A DNA stretch of 39,686 nt from a virus, in the IMG/VR virus record IMGVR_UViG_3300042923_000769, positions 1 through 39,686 of that record; one strand, written 5' to 3'. Made by a program: the position numbers and the translations under genes. Every line of letters begins with the position of its first letter. Positions within the stretch are counted from its first letter, which is position 1. The notes below the pieces were generated by a model. It was given only the letters and a program-made list of their open reading frames with translations. It made no database searches and was not told where the DNA came from. Below are positions 39,373 through 39,686 of this stretch, in pieces.

Positions 39373-39686
39373 CTAATTCACTTCTACCGATTTATAACGG
39401 CAAAACATTCTTATTGCGTCGAATTTATCATTTACTGAAAGTTGTTGAAATCGTTCAAAATTTAACTCAATAATAGGGTTGGCACTTCTTTTGCTAATCA
39501 TGCTTTTAATTCTAGACATAATTGCATATGGTCTAACTAAAGACTTCATTCCGTCGTCGATTAACCAAAGTTCTTTTGCACACACAATATCAATATTTAT
39601 TTGTGAACTTGCGATGACTTCATTATTTATAAAATTACCGTCACTATAGTACACACGTAAAAAAACAATATCTTGCACTTGTGCAT
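39373..39686 (-). CDS. hypothetical late protein, 5' end cut by the window
   Basis: At least 103 residues; the frame is open to the window edge, and the GTG at 39678 has no good ribosome binding site, so the gene probably starts outside. Mixed alpha/beta with ELWLIDDGMKSLVRPYAIMSRIKSMI. Its stop is 1 base before the next gene. Not recognised; late-operon position suggests a structural or assembly protein. Confidence 0.6.
   Translation of the reverse strand, partial: AQVQDIVFLRVYYSDGNFINNEVIASSQINIDIVCAKELWLIDDGMKSLVRPYAIMSRIKSMISKRSANPIIELNFERFQQLSVNDKFDAIRMFCRYKSVEVN

Noticed and set aside
1-39686. CRISPR array or tRNA genes
   Set aside because: No regularly spaced direct repeats and no cloverleaf with a CCA end or typical T-loop were seen; the dyad repeats are scattered and between genes.

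Overview
The window is a block of a large, AT-rich (roughly 30% GC by eye) tailed-phage or prophage genome from a low-GC Gram-positive host, most likely a Bacillus-like Firmicute. The evidence is strong AGGAGG-type ribosome binding sites, sigma-A-like promoters, a siphovirus tail module (tail tube, tape measure, Dit, Tal, fibre, XkdX), an LL-H-type holin and an amidase endolysin. Several features recall Bacillus phage SPbeta, from memory of that genome: a YopX protein, adjacent thioredoxin and dUTPase functions (here fused), a phage ATP-dependent DNA ligase, a DnaE-like polymerase, a tyrosine recombinase inside the tail operon, a tape measure of about 2,240 residues, and many short dyad repeats between genes. 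This is a relationship by layout, not a proven one.

Layout. Positions 2-19055 (+ strand) hold early/middle genes: anaerobic ribonucleotide reductase and its activase (nrdD partial, nrdG), a thioredoxin-dUTPase fusion, a Dam-like methylase with an altered motif IV, small unknown genes, a three-gene RNA-repair cassette (RlaP-type nucleotidyltransferase, kinase-HD end-healing protein, OB-fold RNA ligase), a lipoprotein resembling superinfection-type beta-sandwich lipoproteins, more small genes including YopX, an ATP-dependent DNA ligase, an HTH/zinc-ribbon protein, ThyX, DHFR, a ClpP-like protease, a DnaE-type polymerase broken by an in-frame TGA, and a RuvC-like nuclease. Positions 19060-19820 are the convergence zone, with three intrinsic terminators and a small tandem ribbon-helix-helix gene. 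Positions 19824-39686 (- strand) are the late operon, read leftward: structural proteins, tail tube, tape measure preceded by a catalytically intact tyrosine recombinase, Dit, Tal, fibre, XkdW/XkdX-like proteins, endolysin, a membrane coiled-coil protein and holin.

How the genes work together. The + strand genes make and protect nucleic acid: dNTP supply (NrdD/G, dUTPase, ThyX, DHFR), replication and joining (DnaE, ligase, RuvC-like), modification (Dam-like) and RNA repair, probably against host tRNA- or RNA-cutting defences. The - strand genes build the tail and lyse the cell.

Regulation. Two repeat families stand out. One is eleven promoter-like sites with exact 17-base spacing and an unusually conserved spacer. 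The other is about fourteen copies of the dyad ATAAAA-N6-TTTTAT, often followed by ACAG, placed just after stop codons and mostly oriented with transcription on both strands. In addition, two promoters lead straight into hairpins with T-runs, and two late-operon leaders have three mutually exclusive arms.
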